Below are positions 46,428 to 58,800 of a stretch of 64,000 nt of DNA, in pieces (position 1 is the stretch's first letter; every line of letters starts with the position of its first letter). The stretch spans positions 496,001-560,000 of the forward strand of contig JAAVVG010000006.1 of the NCBI GenBank assembly GCA_012976225.1, given 5' to 3'. The position numbers and the translations under genes are program-made. The notes under the pieces were generated by a model. That model was not told the DNA's origin, did no database searches, and saw only the letters and a program-made list of their open reading frames with translations. This DNA comes from Golubevia sp. BC0850 (Eukaryota > Basidiomycota > Exobasidiomycetes > Golubeviales > Golubeviaceae).

Positions 46428-49400
46428 TCAGCAGTTCCAAGCCTCGTAAGTCCCTTCATTAGATTCCCTTGCGTCATTACCCCTCAATTGAGAGAACTGC
46501 GAAGAACTCGTCGACCTTGCTGGCTTGGTCTTCCCCGTTCCAGAGCCACCACCTCCATCTTGTTGTTCTCGAGGATCCCTTTCGAACTGATTGCTCAGTT
46601 GTGACTCCAGCCAGACAGAGGAAGCTGGAGTAAGAGATTGATAATGAGAGAGGGACTGAGTTGATTGGGATCGAGATCTAGATTGAGATTCCAATTCAGC
46701 AAGAGGTTGGAGCTGAAGAGACCTTGAAAATTGTTGGGGATGTTGGTTTGACAACTGACTTCGGTGGCGATGTTGATAAGCGGGAGTCTGACTGGAATAG
46801 AGATGGGTGCTTGTCGGATTCAAAAGGGGAGATTGGTCTCCGAACGATTGAAGGCGGCTTGATGAACCAATGCTTTGGGGTTGAGATTCCATCTCTCGAG
46901 CCATAAGTCCAGAGGTGTAGAGAGGTGGAGCGTACGTCAGAGCTGAGTTCAAAACTGTAGATAGCATCTCAACCAAGCGAGTCGCTGCAGCGAATCTATT
47001 GCCAGAGAGAGAAGGAGGTAGACCAGAGAGAAGAGAAGGAGATAAGAAGTTGATTCCCTAGACGGCACGAACAAGCACTAACCTAGTCTCATAGCTTTTC
47101 AAGATCTCCATGCAGAATTTGATCTGTTCAAAAGAGTGTTCCATCGAGTCCATCTTTCTCTGCCACATGTGTCTCAGCAGAAACAATCCGCACCTAAATA
47201 TGATCTCCACGAGCTCAAACCCGCTCAATAAGAATAGAGAAGTGTTCCGCATCTGTCTGACGATTTGAAAGACATGAAGACAGGATTCCATAGTCACCGA
47301 TTGAGATTGGGTTGAGGTGCTCAAAAACGGTCGGTGCGCTAGCCTTTTTGGAAAGAAGAGAAAAAGAGAAGAGACGTCAGTTTGGATGTAATGTCCGCAC
47401 TTGCTTCCATCAATCCAGGCTTACTGACAATCTGCAGTCTGAGAACTTCAAGGTCATATAGGCTCTCATTACAGGAGTGGTAGAGAGAGCAGTCGATTCG
47501 ATCCACCAGCTTTGTAGAGCTTCTTCAAATTGATGAAGCAGTTGGAGCGAATTGTTATAATCTTCATCATTTCCACCAACCCCAGCATTTTGATAAAAGG
47601 AAAGAGAGACCTCTCTGGCGATGCGTGACAGCTTGATCATCATGATGAAGCTTGGAGCGACGCTGGATGGGTAATCGAGATCGAAGGCTTCGGACCTGGG
47701 CAGGAAATGTGAAGGGAAATGACCTGCTTGAGTGTTCTTTTCTACCATTGACTCTTAGCGCTAAGTTCAACTCACTGGATGGAGAGAGGTCGACCGAACG
47801 AAACCGAGATGGAAGTGTCTAACAGAGAGGCGATCCAGAAGATCTTCGAGTAGGATTCCAAGAGAGTCGGATTTGAAGTAAATTTGAAGTTGGATTTGAA
47901 GTGGGATCCACTAGTTATGATTGAGGTAGCTAGGTGACTCAATGTTGAAGTTGTCTGTTGCCACAAAGGTCTTGAGCCTTGGCAATAAACAGCGAAGAGT
48001 AGGAAGCTTTGATGGTGACAGAGAGTGCTTGGTTCCAGTTCGTCGAGAAGTAAGAAACGGCTTAAGGAAGACCATTTCATTCCTAGATCTACGAGCTCAA
48101 GTGTCTTCTCCTTGTCCGTTTCTTCCAAGTAAAGAGTTGAAAGAGCTAGAACGCTATAAAGTAAAGCTAGGTAGGTTTTATTCTTCTTAACTAGATCCAA
48201 GTCTAATAATCTTTCTCTGAAGCGTGATTCGGAGAGAATGGGGAAGATCAAATGAGGAAATCGAAAATAGGAGTCAACTAGACGTTGGAGTTGACCAGGC
48301 TCGGGAAAGGCTTGAAGTGCGATGTTTGCATCGAAGATGGCCTCAACAGGGACTGGAGGAAAGTTTGGTTCTGATTCATTAGTGCCGGCTTCACCCTTTT
48401 CGACGATTGAATCTCCAGGTGCTATTAAGAGCTGGATACTGAGAGAGAGGGAGAGATAGAGCGGGAGAGAGAAGGTGGCACAACAGATCAGCTTTCGGTC
48501 ACTTTCCGCTGTCTCTCCAATCAGTTCTTCTCACGCTGCACTCCGCCCAAAGAATGCGCTGCGAGTCAAGTCTGGATCTGTCTCTCCCACATCTGACGAA
48601 GCCCCGTTGGAGAAGATGGTTTTCGATCCTTCTCCAAGCGTCCAGCCATCCTTTCCTTTGATGGCAACAGCTTCGAAGCCATCAGGAAGCAGTCCTGATT
48701 CCGGCTCCTCGTCGGTTGGAAAAGAGGGTCTAGCTATCGGCCTTCCAACAAGATAATTCAAGTTGATACCAGGGGCAAGACTTCTGACTAGCCCTTCAAG
48801 CTTGGAACTGTGAAGGGAAAAGGGAGCAATCACGGAAAGTCAATTCAGAGGGATGACTCTCTAGGACTCCAGTCTCTTTCTTCTCACCATCGCTCAGAAA
48901 GAGCTTCAAACTCTGCTTTAGAGGGAGTGTCCTTTGACTGGAAGGGGAAACGAAGCATACGTCAGTCAAAAGTTCGATCTGAATCCATTTGGAACGTCAG
49001 TCTTCTTGCCTGTATTAGATACTTACTCTGGTCTGCATCTCGAAACGACATGCGAGGTCTAATTTGACGCATCTGGAGCACCTAGTCTGTTGAAAAGGAG
49101 ATAGGGTAGAAAGATTAGTCAGACAAAGAAGAAAACTCTCATGATCTGGTATCTTGTCAGCGTTGTCAGCAGGTTGGAGAATCAATCGCTCCAAGTTGCC
49201 ATCGATATCGAGGGTTGAACAGATAGAAGCAGAAGCATCGAGCTGGTCAACTCCTGCCTCTTGAGTCTGAAGATCTTGAGACTGCAGCGTTCTAGAAGTT
49301 TTAAAATTAGAGATTAAAGCGCAGTCCCTCGGTCCGAGTAAGGGGGTCCGTCCGACCTCTTCGTCTCAACTCCGTCTCACCAACTCACCCCTTGGACTGA

Positions 49401-49673
49401 ATCGCATTTGGTCTTCCTCCTTCTACACATCTAAGAGATCAAAGCGAAATGATGAGTAGGTCAGATCAGAGTAGCTGAGTTCATCTGAGAGAAACTCACA
49501 TCACAGGCTCTTCTCTTGCCTTTTTCCTTCTCCTTCCCCTTCTTCCTCTTGCTGGACTCTTTCCCTCTTTCTTCAGTTTCCCTCTCTTCTTCTTCTTCTT
49601 CTTCTTCTTCTTCTTCTAGCTTGTTCCTTTCATGAGTTGAATTGACTACCCTTTGTCTCTTTGGATCTGCCAT
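46428..49673 (-). CDS. Zn2Cys6 fungal transcription factor
   Basis: Model: complement(join(46428..46995,47083..47343,47429..47695,47776..48438,48535..48807,48888..48937,49027..49086,49389..49430,49500..49673)), 785 aa, all phases consistent. The zinc cluster is split over three exons: C57, C60 (RRACDMC), C67 (RRRKTKC), C75, C78 (CSRC) and C85 (KLDLAC), matching CX2CX6CX7CX2CX6C exactly. It follows a Lys/Glu-rich N-terminus with a Glu run encoded by a CTT repeat. A short linker and coiled coil (SKAEFEALSERCSKLEGLV) precede the fungal_trans regulatory domain: SYFRFPHLIFPILSESRFRE, LALLYSVLALSTLY, SYSKIFWIASLLDTSISVSFGRP. The C-terminus is Ser/Gln-rich. Its targets are unknown. Confidence 0.92.
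49582..49618. repeat. CTT trinucleotide repeat (poly-Glu run)
   Basis: A run of about twelve CTT units in plus orientation; on the minus strand it encodes a poly-glutamate stretch near residue 20-30 of the Zn2Cys6 factor. Such repeats vary in length between strains. Confidence 0.8.
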
Positions 49674-50525
49674 TTTTGAATGATGCCGTTGAGTATTGAT
49701 GACGTGTTTGCGTGAGGAGAAGGGATAGAAGAAGGAAATTTCCCGCGTTCCATCTCCTTTTAGAAGAATTTTGATTGAGGACTAGGTCTAACCCATCCTG
49801 AAAAGAGGTCAATGTGGTAATGGCACTAAGGCCAACCAAAAGGGGTCAGAGTTGAATATGACAGGACAAACAAGTGAGTGGATGAACTCAAAGCTAATAG
49901 TGTAGGGAGTTTCCCTACCAGTCGTTCTCAATCTATAGACCCCTTCTAGTCTTTCTTCATCTCCTTTTCATTTATTTTCTGGTTTTTTTTTATTCACTCA
50001 TCTTGTTCCTTTTCTGAATCCCTCTTTCCCCTTTCCTTACTCGGACTCTGCCCAAGTTCTCAACCTGCCTTGCTGTCCCCTTGTCAAATTCGAGATTATC
50101 GATCCTCTCCGGGCGACTTGCAAAAGAGAGGAAATATTCGCCGATAGATATCGCTTCTCTTCCTCTTCATCTTTGGATTGAAACTATGATTTGAGATTTT
50201 CACTCCGCGTCACCTATACTTTAGCTTCAAATATTTCTGCTTTTCGAAGAGAATCCTTAGGGAAGAATGACGTCTTAAAACGTCGCTTCACCCAGGGGTC
50301 TGGCTGTTTCGAGGGGTTGAGCTCTCTCTCGTTCTAGACAGAGGGCCATCGTCAATTCTTCAGGCTGACAATAATGTTCTTTGCATGATATTTCCTAATT
50401 TGTCATTTCGAGAAAGGTATTTGAGAATTTGGACGACGGTAAAGGAAAGAGAGCTTGGAGGTTAGGTTTGGAGGCAGAGAGCAGAGATAACGCTTTGAGC
50501 GATTACATCGAAACTTTTACCAGTT
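49674..50525. other. Upstream region of the Zn2Cys6 factor
   Basis: 852 bp between the Zn2Cys6 start and the 3' end of the LURP-one-related gene; both genes are on the minus strand. It contains T-rich tracts (about 49960-50030). No gene or RNA seen. Confidence 0.5.
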
Positions 50526-51710
50526 CTACTTTCCCTCGTTTTCGTACTCGTCCAGGGCCAGTGCACACTTTAGATAAAAGGGAAAACGAGAGAGAGGAAA
50601 GGAAAGGTTAGGAGCGGGCTCAGAACAGGGAGAACCCACAGAACAGCAGGAAGGCGAGATTGGGAGGTTTCTTCACTCACAGCTAGTAGAAGAGATGCAT
50701 CAGCATTTCCTGCAACAGCTACAACGTAGCTATATAGATAATTAGAGATGAATTCAAAGGGAGGTCAGCTTCTAGGATCAGCGGCAGGGCGAAGACAGGA
50801 ATGAGAAGATTCCGCCTCAAAAAGAAGCACGAGCTCACCTTTGTTTGTCAAAGAACATTTCACCCATGTTGGCGAAAGAACGAGCGATAGCAGCAACAGG
50901 CGTTCCATCTTCAGTAGTGACTGCGTTGGAGAAGCGGAAGAGGAGATCAGTAGGTTGGATCTCAGAAGAGAGAACAGGATAGTCAGAACTCTCAACTCAC
51001 TGGTGGCCTTTCTATCAAAGAGGTCTCCCTTGACAGTCCAAGTGACTTGAGCACCGTTTCCGGCTTTGTTAGCAAACTCAATCTCAAATTTGGAACCGAT
51101 TGAAATTAAAGACTTCTTGACTGAGAACAAAACGTCTCCATTTGGACCTTCTCCTTCGATTCTTGAGTGCAAAGTCAGATGTTTCTTGTGGAGAGAGTAA
51201 AGCTTTTGACCATTTGCATCAGAGACTACTTTCTTATCGGAAAGGGAGAAGACCTTTCCTTCGACTTCGAAGAGCTTGCGGTCGGTTGCCTGCGAGAGAG
51301 ATGAGATGAGATTGATTCAGTCAGAGACTCATGCTTCTCTTCTCTCTCATGGATTCGAGCTATCAGAAAGGCTAGGTAATTGACTCACAGCATCTTTTAC
51401 AGCGAAGTTGTCACCAGACATGGAAAACTTCCTATAGGGGGAAAAGTCGGAGAAGAGCTTCAGTTAGTGATGCAACGCCAAGGGAATCAATCTGACCTCT
51501 GAGCAATGAAACAGCTATTGAAACGAGAAACCACTCGAGTCTTCTTGTTTCGAGTCCGAGTTGATGTGCAGGCGTGAAGTAGTCTGATACTCACTTCTCT
51601 CTGACTTTGAGAGCGACTCCTTGGTGGTGAGTGTGGGCTGGGAATACTCCGCAGGGAGTAGCCAATGGGGAAGGCATCTTTGAAGCGTTGTCTGAAGTGA
51701 AAAGACCCAT
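50526..51710 (-). CDS. LURP-one-related (tubby C-terminal-like) protein
   Basis: Model: complement(join(50526..50567,50681..50729,50839..50920,51001..51289,51389..51431,51595..51710)), 206 aa, all phases consistent. The family has a tubby-like beta barrel and may bind membrane lipids; its fungal role is not known. Hallmarks in order: HHQGVALKVREK, SMSGDNFAVKDA, LFEVEGKVFSLSDKKVVSDA, GQKLYSLHKKHLTLHSRIEG, WTVKGDLFDRKA, GTPVAAIARSF, YVVAVAGNADASLLLA, and the short last exon CALALDEYENEGK, matching the ALDEA-type end of the family. The start at 51710 (MGLFTSDNASK) was preferred over the internal ATG at 51677. Confidence 0.88.
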
Positions 51711-52054
51711 AGTGATTTAGATGTAGCAGATGTTGGGAAGGGAAAGAGGAGGAACGTTCGCCAAATGCTCCACTCAGTAGCGCCTCGTGGCTGCGTGGCT
51801 GTGCATTTGCTCAAAGCGCGATGACGATGAGGTTGTGGTGAGGAAGTTCTGACTTGTTTTTCCAGCCACTTATTATAATCCAGGCATCCAATCTTGCAAG
51901 CTTCGGAATAGGAATAGTCCCTTCAATATCCGCAGGAGAGCAGTTTCTCTCGTCATCTTCCAACCTTCAGCTTCAGTCTCAAGCCTCTCAGTCAAATCCA
52001 AGCTCGTCAAGTCACTCCTCGTAACATCTTCATAACATTTTACAGACTGCTTTA
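51711..52054. promoter_or_regulatory. Divergent promoter (LURP-related / Cys-rich protein)
   Basis: 344 bp between two divergent start codons. A TTATTATAA-like element occurs near 51865-51878. A chance minus-strand ORF overlaps it. Confidence 0.45.
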
Positions 52055-52537
52055 ATGCCTCATCATCCCAACGCCTACGACTTAGAAGCTCAGAGACACA
52101 GAGGACCTCCTCCTCAACGAAGAGGTTGCTGTGGATCTTTCTTTAGATGCATTTGCTGTCCCTGCATCCTCGTATGGAACTGTATCTGTGATTGTATTTC
52201 TTGTATCGGAGAATCTCTATGCTGCGTTATAAGGTTCATTCTGTGAGTGGTTCTGTAAGCAATAGATTCTCAGAAGATCTTTTACACTGACCACACTTCC
52301 TCATCTTTCTCTTCTCTCGACAGATGCTGCGCTATCTGGTGGGTAGAAAGGAACGAAATCGATTCCAAAAGCTATCAGCCGTCAAAGAGACAGCGGGATA
52401 GAGAAGACAGCTGTCTGCCATCTCTCTTCTCTTTTTTCGAACAGCGAACTGACCTCAACGACGCTCTCTCCCTTCTTGACACTTGGTACAGGGAGGCGAT
52501 CTGCGGCTGTGTATGCTGTGCTATCGAAGAATCGTAA
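52055..52537 (+). CDS. Small cysteine-rich (CYSTM-like) membrane protein
   Basis: Model: join(52055..52242,52324..52537), 133 aa. The N-terminus is short, polar and Pro/Gln-rich (PHHPNAYDLEAQRHRGPPPQ). A block dense in cysteine and hydrophobic residues follows: GCCGSFFRCICCPCILVWNC, then CDCISCIGESLCCVI, continuing over the intron into LCCAIWW. This is the palmitoylated or membrane-inserted type of cysteine-rich protein seen in eukaryotic stress proteins. Exon 2 reads open to TAA at 52535 and adds a charged tail that ends in a second Cys patch (ICGCVCCAIEES). A further intron removing the charged tail (AG at 52490) cannot be excluded, so the C-terminus is tentative. Confidence 0.65.
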
Positions 52538-52829
52538 AATCCAAATAGAACCAAAGCATAGAGCATGAAGTGACTTGCATTTTTCCATCTCGGCACATCT
52601 TCCAATTCCAACTCACTCCCAGGGACAATTTTCTCCGGCTTCCTTTCAATCTTGAACTTATTTCCATTTTTGTAATTGTATCCTCTAAAAATCATGAGCA
52701 ATGAGATAACTAGTTCTAATACTCGAATCCTTTGGGAGGTGAGGTCGAACGTTTCATCGACAATGACTTTTTCAGTAGGATGATCGCAGGACTTGTTGCA
52801 CACCACAACCAATCACCAAGTATTTCTGG

Positions 52830-54601
52830 ATGGAGGAATTAAGGAGGCAGAATCCTGGCAAGATTCCAATTCACATAGTTGGGAAGAGAGCTCATGTTTG
52901 GGAAGCAGAAGGTGAGAATCTGAAAGCATCTCAAGGCAAAAAGAGAGATAGGCAAAGCTGACCCCCTCTGTCATCTTTCTCTTCTCTCCTATCAATCACC
53001 CTCTTCGACAATCTTTTTGATCGACTGGTGGGCATTAGATTCAGCTTTCATCAGGAGGGAACATCATATCTGTGGACTTCTAAGCGGTACTTTACCTCTG
53101 ATCCCACAGCAGAATGTCTTTTTGGGATTGCCTCTTCAGCTGTTCAATGAGGAGGTTGTGTATCTAGTCCGCAGTGGTGAGTTAGACCAATTCTGTTGCA
53201 TAGAAAGAAGAATGGGTAGATGGTTGGAGTGATGAATGAGAAAGTTGGAGCTGGGACATGGTAAAGAGAAGAAGGGCTCCCATCTTGATCAATTCAATCC
53301 TATGGCCAACCTTCATCCTTTTAGCAAATTCAGGATTGCAACTGAATCATCATCCGGAGCTGAATACAGGCCCGCCTCTCCTTCGCCCATCCCTTGCATG
53401 CCCTTCTAGGTGCTGCCTTCCTAGTAGATGACTCTCCAGCTCATCTCACTCCAACTTCATCTCAAGCTCATTCATTTTGGGAATCTCACAACTCAGACGC
53501 CTCTTCTCAACAAGTTCGGTTTCTACGAGCTCAAAAAGAAGCCTCCAGAATCTTTGAAGAAAAGCTCAATTCAACAGGATCTTCAAAATTGAATTCTCAA
53601 CCTAGTTCATCAAAAGTTGAAGGCGAAGAAGAGAAGAAGATCAAGAAAGCAAAAGAGGCATTAGAGAAAAGGAAGAGAAGAGAAGAAGCGAAGAAATTGA
53701 AAGAAGAGGAAAGGAAAAGGAAAGAAGGAGTTGAAGAATTGGAATTGTTCGGACATCATGAAGATGAAGAGGATGGAGATCAAGTTTTGAAGGAAGTTGG
53801 AAACGATTCGATTATGGAAGAGAAAGAGGATGGAAGTTCGGATTTACCGAATGCTGAGAAGGTTCGATCGAAAGCTTCCTCCAGGAGAACAACTACGAAT
53901 CAAACGGAAGAAGAGGAAGCTTCTTCTCTTGGTTATTCCTATCTCACTCCAGGAACCTCATCCAATTCAGATTGGTATCAACCTTCATCATCAAATCAAC
54001 AAGGCTATAAAGCAACAGCTCATCTGACTCTCTCTTCAGCTGCTAAAGCTGGAATCTGGAACTTCCCTGCTAATAGGAGGGACAGAGCTCTTTGTGCTGC
54101 TTTCGAAGCTTTACATGCTAAAGGATATTATATGGGAGTAGGGCTTAGGTTCGGTGGTGACTTCGTGGTATATCCAGGTGAGTATTGGAAGTCAAAGAAA
54201 ACAGAGCTGGAGCGCTCTCTTGTCGAAGAAGACTTCTAAACAACGCTCTTTCTTTTCTGTCACTTCCTTTCCGACTAGGTGATCCCTTGCGATATCATTC
54301 ACATTTCACAGTAACTGTACAAACAGCCTCAAATTCTACGATTTCAACTTTGGAGTTGATCGCTTCTGGGAGGTTAGGAACAGCGGTGAAGAAGGCTCAT
54401 CTCTTGTGTGGAGTTTCTTTGTCTGATGAGAACAAAGAGATTATCCCTTCCACATCTTCCAGCGATGATGAAACTTCGACCGCAAGGATGTTGGTATCTG
54501 GTCAAATGGATTCAAGAGAGACTTCCTTGGATGGAAGTGGCAATCGCGATTGGGGTAAGGTCACTTTCTACAGTTTGACTTGGGCGGGTTTTGGTACTTA
54601 A
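52830..54601 (+). CDS. SEN34: tRNA-splicing endonuclease subunit Sen34
   Basis: Model: join(52830..52911,53039..53176,53410..54177,54279..54601), 436 aa, all phases consistent. Sen34 is the catalytic subunit that cuts the 3' splice site of intron-containing pre-tRNA. The N-terminal fold reads IPIHIVGKRAHVWEAE, HHICGLLSGTLPLIPQQN, FLGLPLQLFNEEVVYLV. The C-terminal nuclease domain reads FEALHAKGYYMGVGLRFGGD, VYPGDPLRYHSHFTV with the catalytic His in HSHF, and GTAVKKAHLLCGV with the catalytic Lys. A long Lys/Glu-rich coiled-coil insertion of about 120 residues separates them, and the C-terminal part has an extra acidic Ser/Thr insertion (SDENKE...DDETS) before WGKVTFYSLTWAGFG. Confidence 0.94.
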
Positions 54602-55836
54602 AAAATCTTCTACCCATTTTTGTTTCTTACTTTATATTTTCTTTCTCTGAAAATTGTGTTAATAAAGTGCTTTTCTTCTCAAGAAGTGGGATGACCAAGC
54701 CTGTCAGTTGTCAGCATGACGGCCTGCCCGGGCATCGAAGCGTTCTGCCTCTCTTGCCACTCCAAACCAATCCGGACCTTCTCAGCGGATGAACAAGTTG
54801 ACCTAGATTGTACTCTGCTGTGTTACTGCCGGTCTATGAACTGCAGTCTGACGTGGTGTATGTAGGGAACGCATACTCTAAAAATAAGGAGTGGACAGCC
54901 TGTTGCCACCAATGACCACCTCGTCCACTCAACCTCCTCCCTCTTCGACATTCGGAGCTTCTCTTTGCACTGGAGTTCTACGGGACGGACTGCGGGGACT
55001 TGCACATGCCTTTTCCCTCCGTACGTATCCTCCAAATCTCCAATCTCCAATTGCGGCTGCAGATCAGGGCAACGAGAAGTGTCTTCTCTCGTAGAGTTGG
55101 TTTGCGGTTTGTACTTTTTTGACTTTGCCAATTTACTTTGCCGAGTTCTGTGAAGCTGGGAATTGGAATCCACATCGCAAGCGCAGGAGATCGACATCGT
55201 GGTGGGATTCCAAAATGCTCATACGGCAATTGCAGCGAAAATAAGTGTCAACCCTTGGGGATTTTCTGATCTCGCCAACCAGCAGGATCACAGCAGGATG
55301 GGGAAGACGACCTCGCAATGGGTTGGAGAATGGCAGAGCAAGAGAAAACTTGAGACAACGAATTAGGTACGGCCAGACTAGTCAAGCCCAGGGGATAAGT
55401 CTAGGACGAGAATCGGTATGATCCTCAGCTGTCAGATTGTGAGACCAAGCCGGTAGAGTGGTTTAGATGGATTATTTAATCATGGAACTCTCTGAATAGC
55501 TGAATAGACCGCATGAAAATCTGTGGTTGAGTTCACCGCTCCCAGTCCCTTCTCAGCTTTTTTGACCGTGTCTTCCTCTTCTTTCTCACACCAAAGTATG
55601 ATCGAAAAGATGATGTATTAAAAAGGGGGATCCATTCAATCAGTCCTCAAAAGGAAACAAGTCTTCAGTCACCCTTGCCCTTCTGCAAAATCTTCTTTCC
55701 TGCATTGAGCGTTCAGATTTGCTAATCTCAAGGTCCTACAAGCTCAAGTACACTTTCTTCTTCAGCTCTAACCCTCTCTCATTCATTGGCATTCTGCTAG
55801 TTACTCCACCGCTTTTCCGATTCTTTTGGGAGAGGC
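54602..55836. other. Intergenic region
   Basis: 1235 bp between SEN34 and the next plus-strand gene. Overlapping short ORFs occur on both strands (54823-55366) without motifs or plausible splice structure. A TATTAAAAA element lies near 55616-55625 and a C/T-rich stretch precedes the next start. No tRNA-like fold was recognised. Confidence 0.5.
54661..54666 (+). terminator. Polyadenylation signal of SEN34
   Basis: AATAAA lies 60 nt after the stop codon in an A/T-rich stretch, a good position for a 3' processing element. Confidence 0.5.
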
Positions 55837-58800
55837 ATGAATTCAAGGGAGGAAATCAATCGAAGGAAATCCAACCCTTCTAACACTTCTTCTCAGCGTT
55901 CTCCCCAAGTCGCAAATTCTTCGGCACCTCAATTTCAAGGGAATGACTATCGGGGATCCAATTTTGATGCTTCACCATCTCAACAGCAAATCTCATTGAG
56001 ACACCCGACTCAATCTCAATCTCAATCTCAATCCTTCAACCCATCTAACAACTTTGATTTGAGTTTCACCACCTCTTTCAGTTCCACTTCATCTCCCAAC
56101 AACGTTTACTCAAATCATACAAATCAGAGTCAGAATCTATCTCAATCTTCACAACCACCTTCTGAATCGTCGCATTCGTATCATCAGTTCCAGTTTCAAT
56201 TCCAATTCCAGCCTCAACCTGATCAACTTTGTAGCAACAGCAACAGCAACAACGTTCAATCTTCTTCTCCTTTCAATTCGCATCTTCTACCTCGATCTAG
56301 ATCTCAACCTCTAACTCAATATCGGCATTCTTCCTCTCAGCCATTTTCCAATGCGAATCAATTCTCCCACTCTCCCTCTGCTTCTTCAAGCAACTCTCTC
56401 CAATTGGAACACATACCTCCCTCGAACAACTTCATTTTCTCTCGTGAGTATGGTGTCAACACTTTCAGAAGCATGAAGGTCGGGAAATTGGTAGATTGAC
56501 GAGAAGACAGGATGGACAGACCTCTCGCCACCTGGATTTGGCTACTTGAAGGTCTTTCGTGAGACAGTCTTGAATACACCTTTTTGACTATGTTCTGATC
56601 TATTCCCGTCCGATTTACTTTGTCTCTACAGCTGTGACCGCTCTGAGTAATCTGAGTGGGAATCAGCTTCGGATCTCTTCTCCCAGCAGATCTTCGGAAG
56701 CATCTGCGTCCCCTAGACAGCATCGACAACCTTCCACCAGAACCCCTGCCGGTAATCAAGCTGCTCTACCTTCCTTCGTAACGAGTAGGCCGACCTTCAA
56801 TAGCAATGCATACAATCAAGCCCCCGTTTCTCCTCGTGGAAACACCTTTCAAATCGAAGGACCTTCCAAGGTTGCTTTGCCTTCCTCGGAAAGAAGAGCA
56901 AGTTGGAGACCTCTTCTAGAGTTCAGGCCTCCCAATGATCCGGAAAGCAGCGTCAAGAAAGGTAAGAGAAGGGCAACGGAGGCTTCACTCGACCTCCCTT
57001 CTCAAGGACCTTCCAGACATCCTTCAGCTCCGAACACAGCTTCAAATGCATCTTCCTTCAGCTCAAGTAGCTGGCTCGGCTTTCAAGGATTCGACTTTGG
57101 AGCTCCCATGACTAGAACCTCTACGAGAAGCGGAAGTTCAATCTCTACTACTTCCTCTTCTTTATCTGATCTTTCAGACTTGGACCTTGCAGCTGCCGCC
57201 TTCTGCGTTCCGGATTTACCCTCGGATGACGAGGAAGAAGAAGAACTGGAGGTACTCACCAATCAGATCGGGCTCAAAGGCGTCTCATTCGATTACGCAC
57301 AGCAGAATTGGTTCGACGACTTACTTCATCGCTTTTCTGACAGTCGGTCATCTAGGTGAGTAGGTTTTGAGTCTACCGAACTTGTAAGTCGGTCTAAAGA
57401 CTTGATAGTTATAATTCTCTCATCGATCTAAGTCTTCGCCTTGGCTGACCAAATTACACCTCCCACACCTCACTCGATCATCTTCGCAGTCTTCGAATCA
57501 TCGAGAACCTTCTCTATGCTTTTCTCCAATCCAACGCCATCTTCTTCTGCATGTTTCATGCTCCAACTTTATTGGAATCGATTCGGACTCCTCAAGGTCG
57601 AGAGAAGGCTCATCCAGCTCTCTACTTTTCTATCTTGGCCGTTTCTGCTGCCGATTGGGGAAAGACTAGAGCTGAACCTTGGACTGGTTCGCTGGAGAAT
57701 GACACGGATTTCGGATCTACCCTAGGAACGAATCTCAGGGACACCGCCTTCTCCTACTTAGAAGCAGGACTGGTTTCAGGGGTCACGCCGACGCTATCTC
57801 TCCTACAATCAGCTTCGGCTCTTTGCATTCTCGAACCAGCGAAGTCGGCTCGAAGAGATATGCTGCTTCATCTGGTGGAGTCTTCAATCGATTCATTTAA
57901 GCTCGGAGAACTGGTCAAGGATCCTCCCAACTTCAAACAAACCTACTACAGCTTGCCTCCTCAGCGAGAGTCAGCTGAAACTGAAATTGGTCTGGAAAGC
58001 CTTACCAGGGCTTGTTGGGCGCCAAGTTCTCATAGGCTCCGAGTTTTGATTGTAGAGCCTGATGCCGACGTTCTGGCGGGAGGGCCTAGCTACCTCTCTG
58101 ATCTGAGGCCCATTCGCTATTGGGTACCGAGCGAACTTCCCCCGATCAAGGATCTACCGGGTGAGTAGGTTTGTGTTAATTTTGAGCTGGATTCTTGCTG
58201 AAACAATTTCTTCCTTTTCTGTTGTATCTGTCTCGTCGTGTACAGACAGCTACTTCCGAAGTCAGGAAGCCATCGCCATCTCAGCTGAAACCGCTCGCGC
58301 AGCATTTCAGGTTGGGGACTTAAAATTCCAGGAGCAAGACAGCAATCAGACTCAAGAAGCCTGGCAGGCTATGAAAGCACTGGACGTTCAAGAACTAGAG
58401 CTACTTAGGGTTCGAAAGGGAATAGAGGCGGATCCTGACTCTTTTGCTTTGCAAGCGAATAGTGAGATGAATGTTCGAGTCATGGTGGCAGCTAGAGCCC
58501 TACTATGGAGAAAGGCTGGGATCTGGTCTGAGATGGACCGATATCCAAGTCAGAATGGCAATCCAGGAGATTCTCTCCTACCTTCGGTCTCTCATTGGCT
58601 AGGTATCGTTCAACGATTCGTCGATGAGTTGGAGAAGTCAGAAAAGGAGTATCAAATTCAACTTCAAAAGTTTCATCAACATCAGCAACAATACGTCTCA
58701 TCTGATGCCTCAAGCTCCATGATTAACAATTCGATAATCAAAGTTCCAACACTTTCTATCAGTCTTGAAGAACTTAACTCTCATTCTAGTCACCTCAATC

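Noticed and set aside
52375-52812. Long minus-strand ORF opposite the Cys-rich protein gene and upstream of SEN34
   Set aside because: It starts from a non-ATG codon, overlaps the plus-strand exon and shows no motif. The plus-strand readings explain the region.
54823-55366. Overlapping ORFs on both strands downstream of SEN34
   Set aside because: No recognisable motif or consistent splice structure on either strand.
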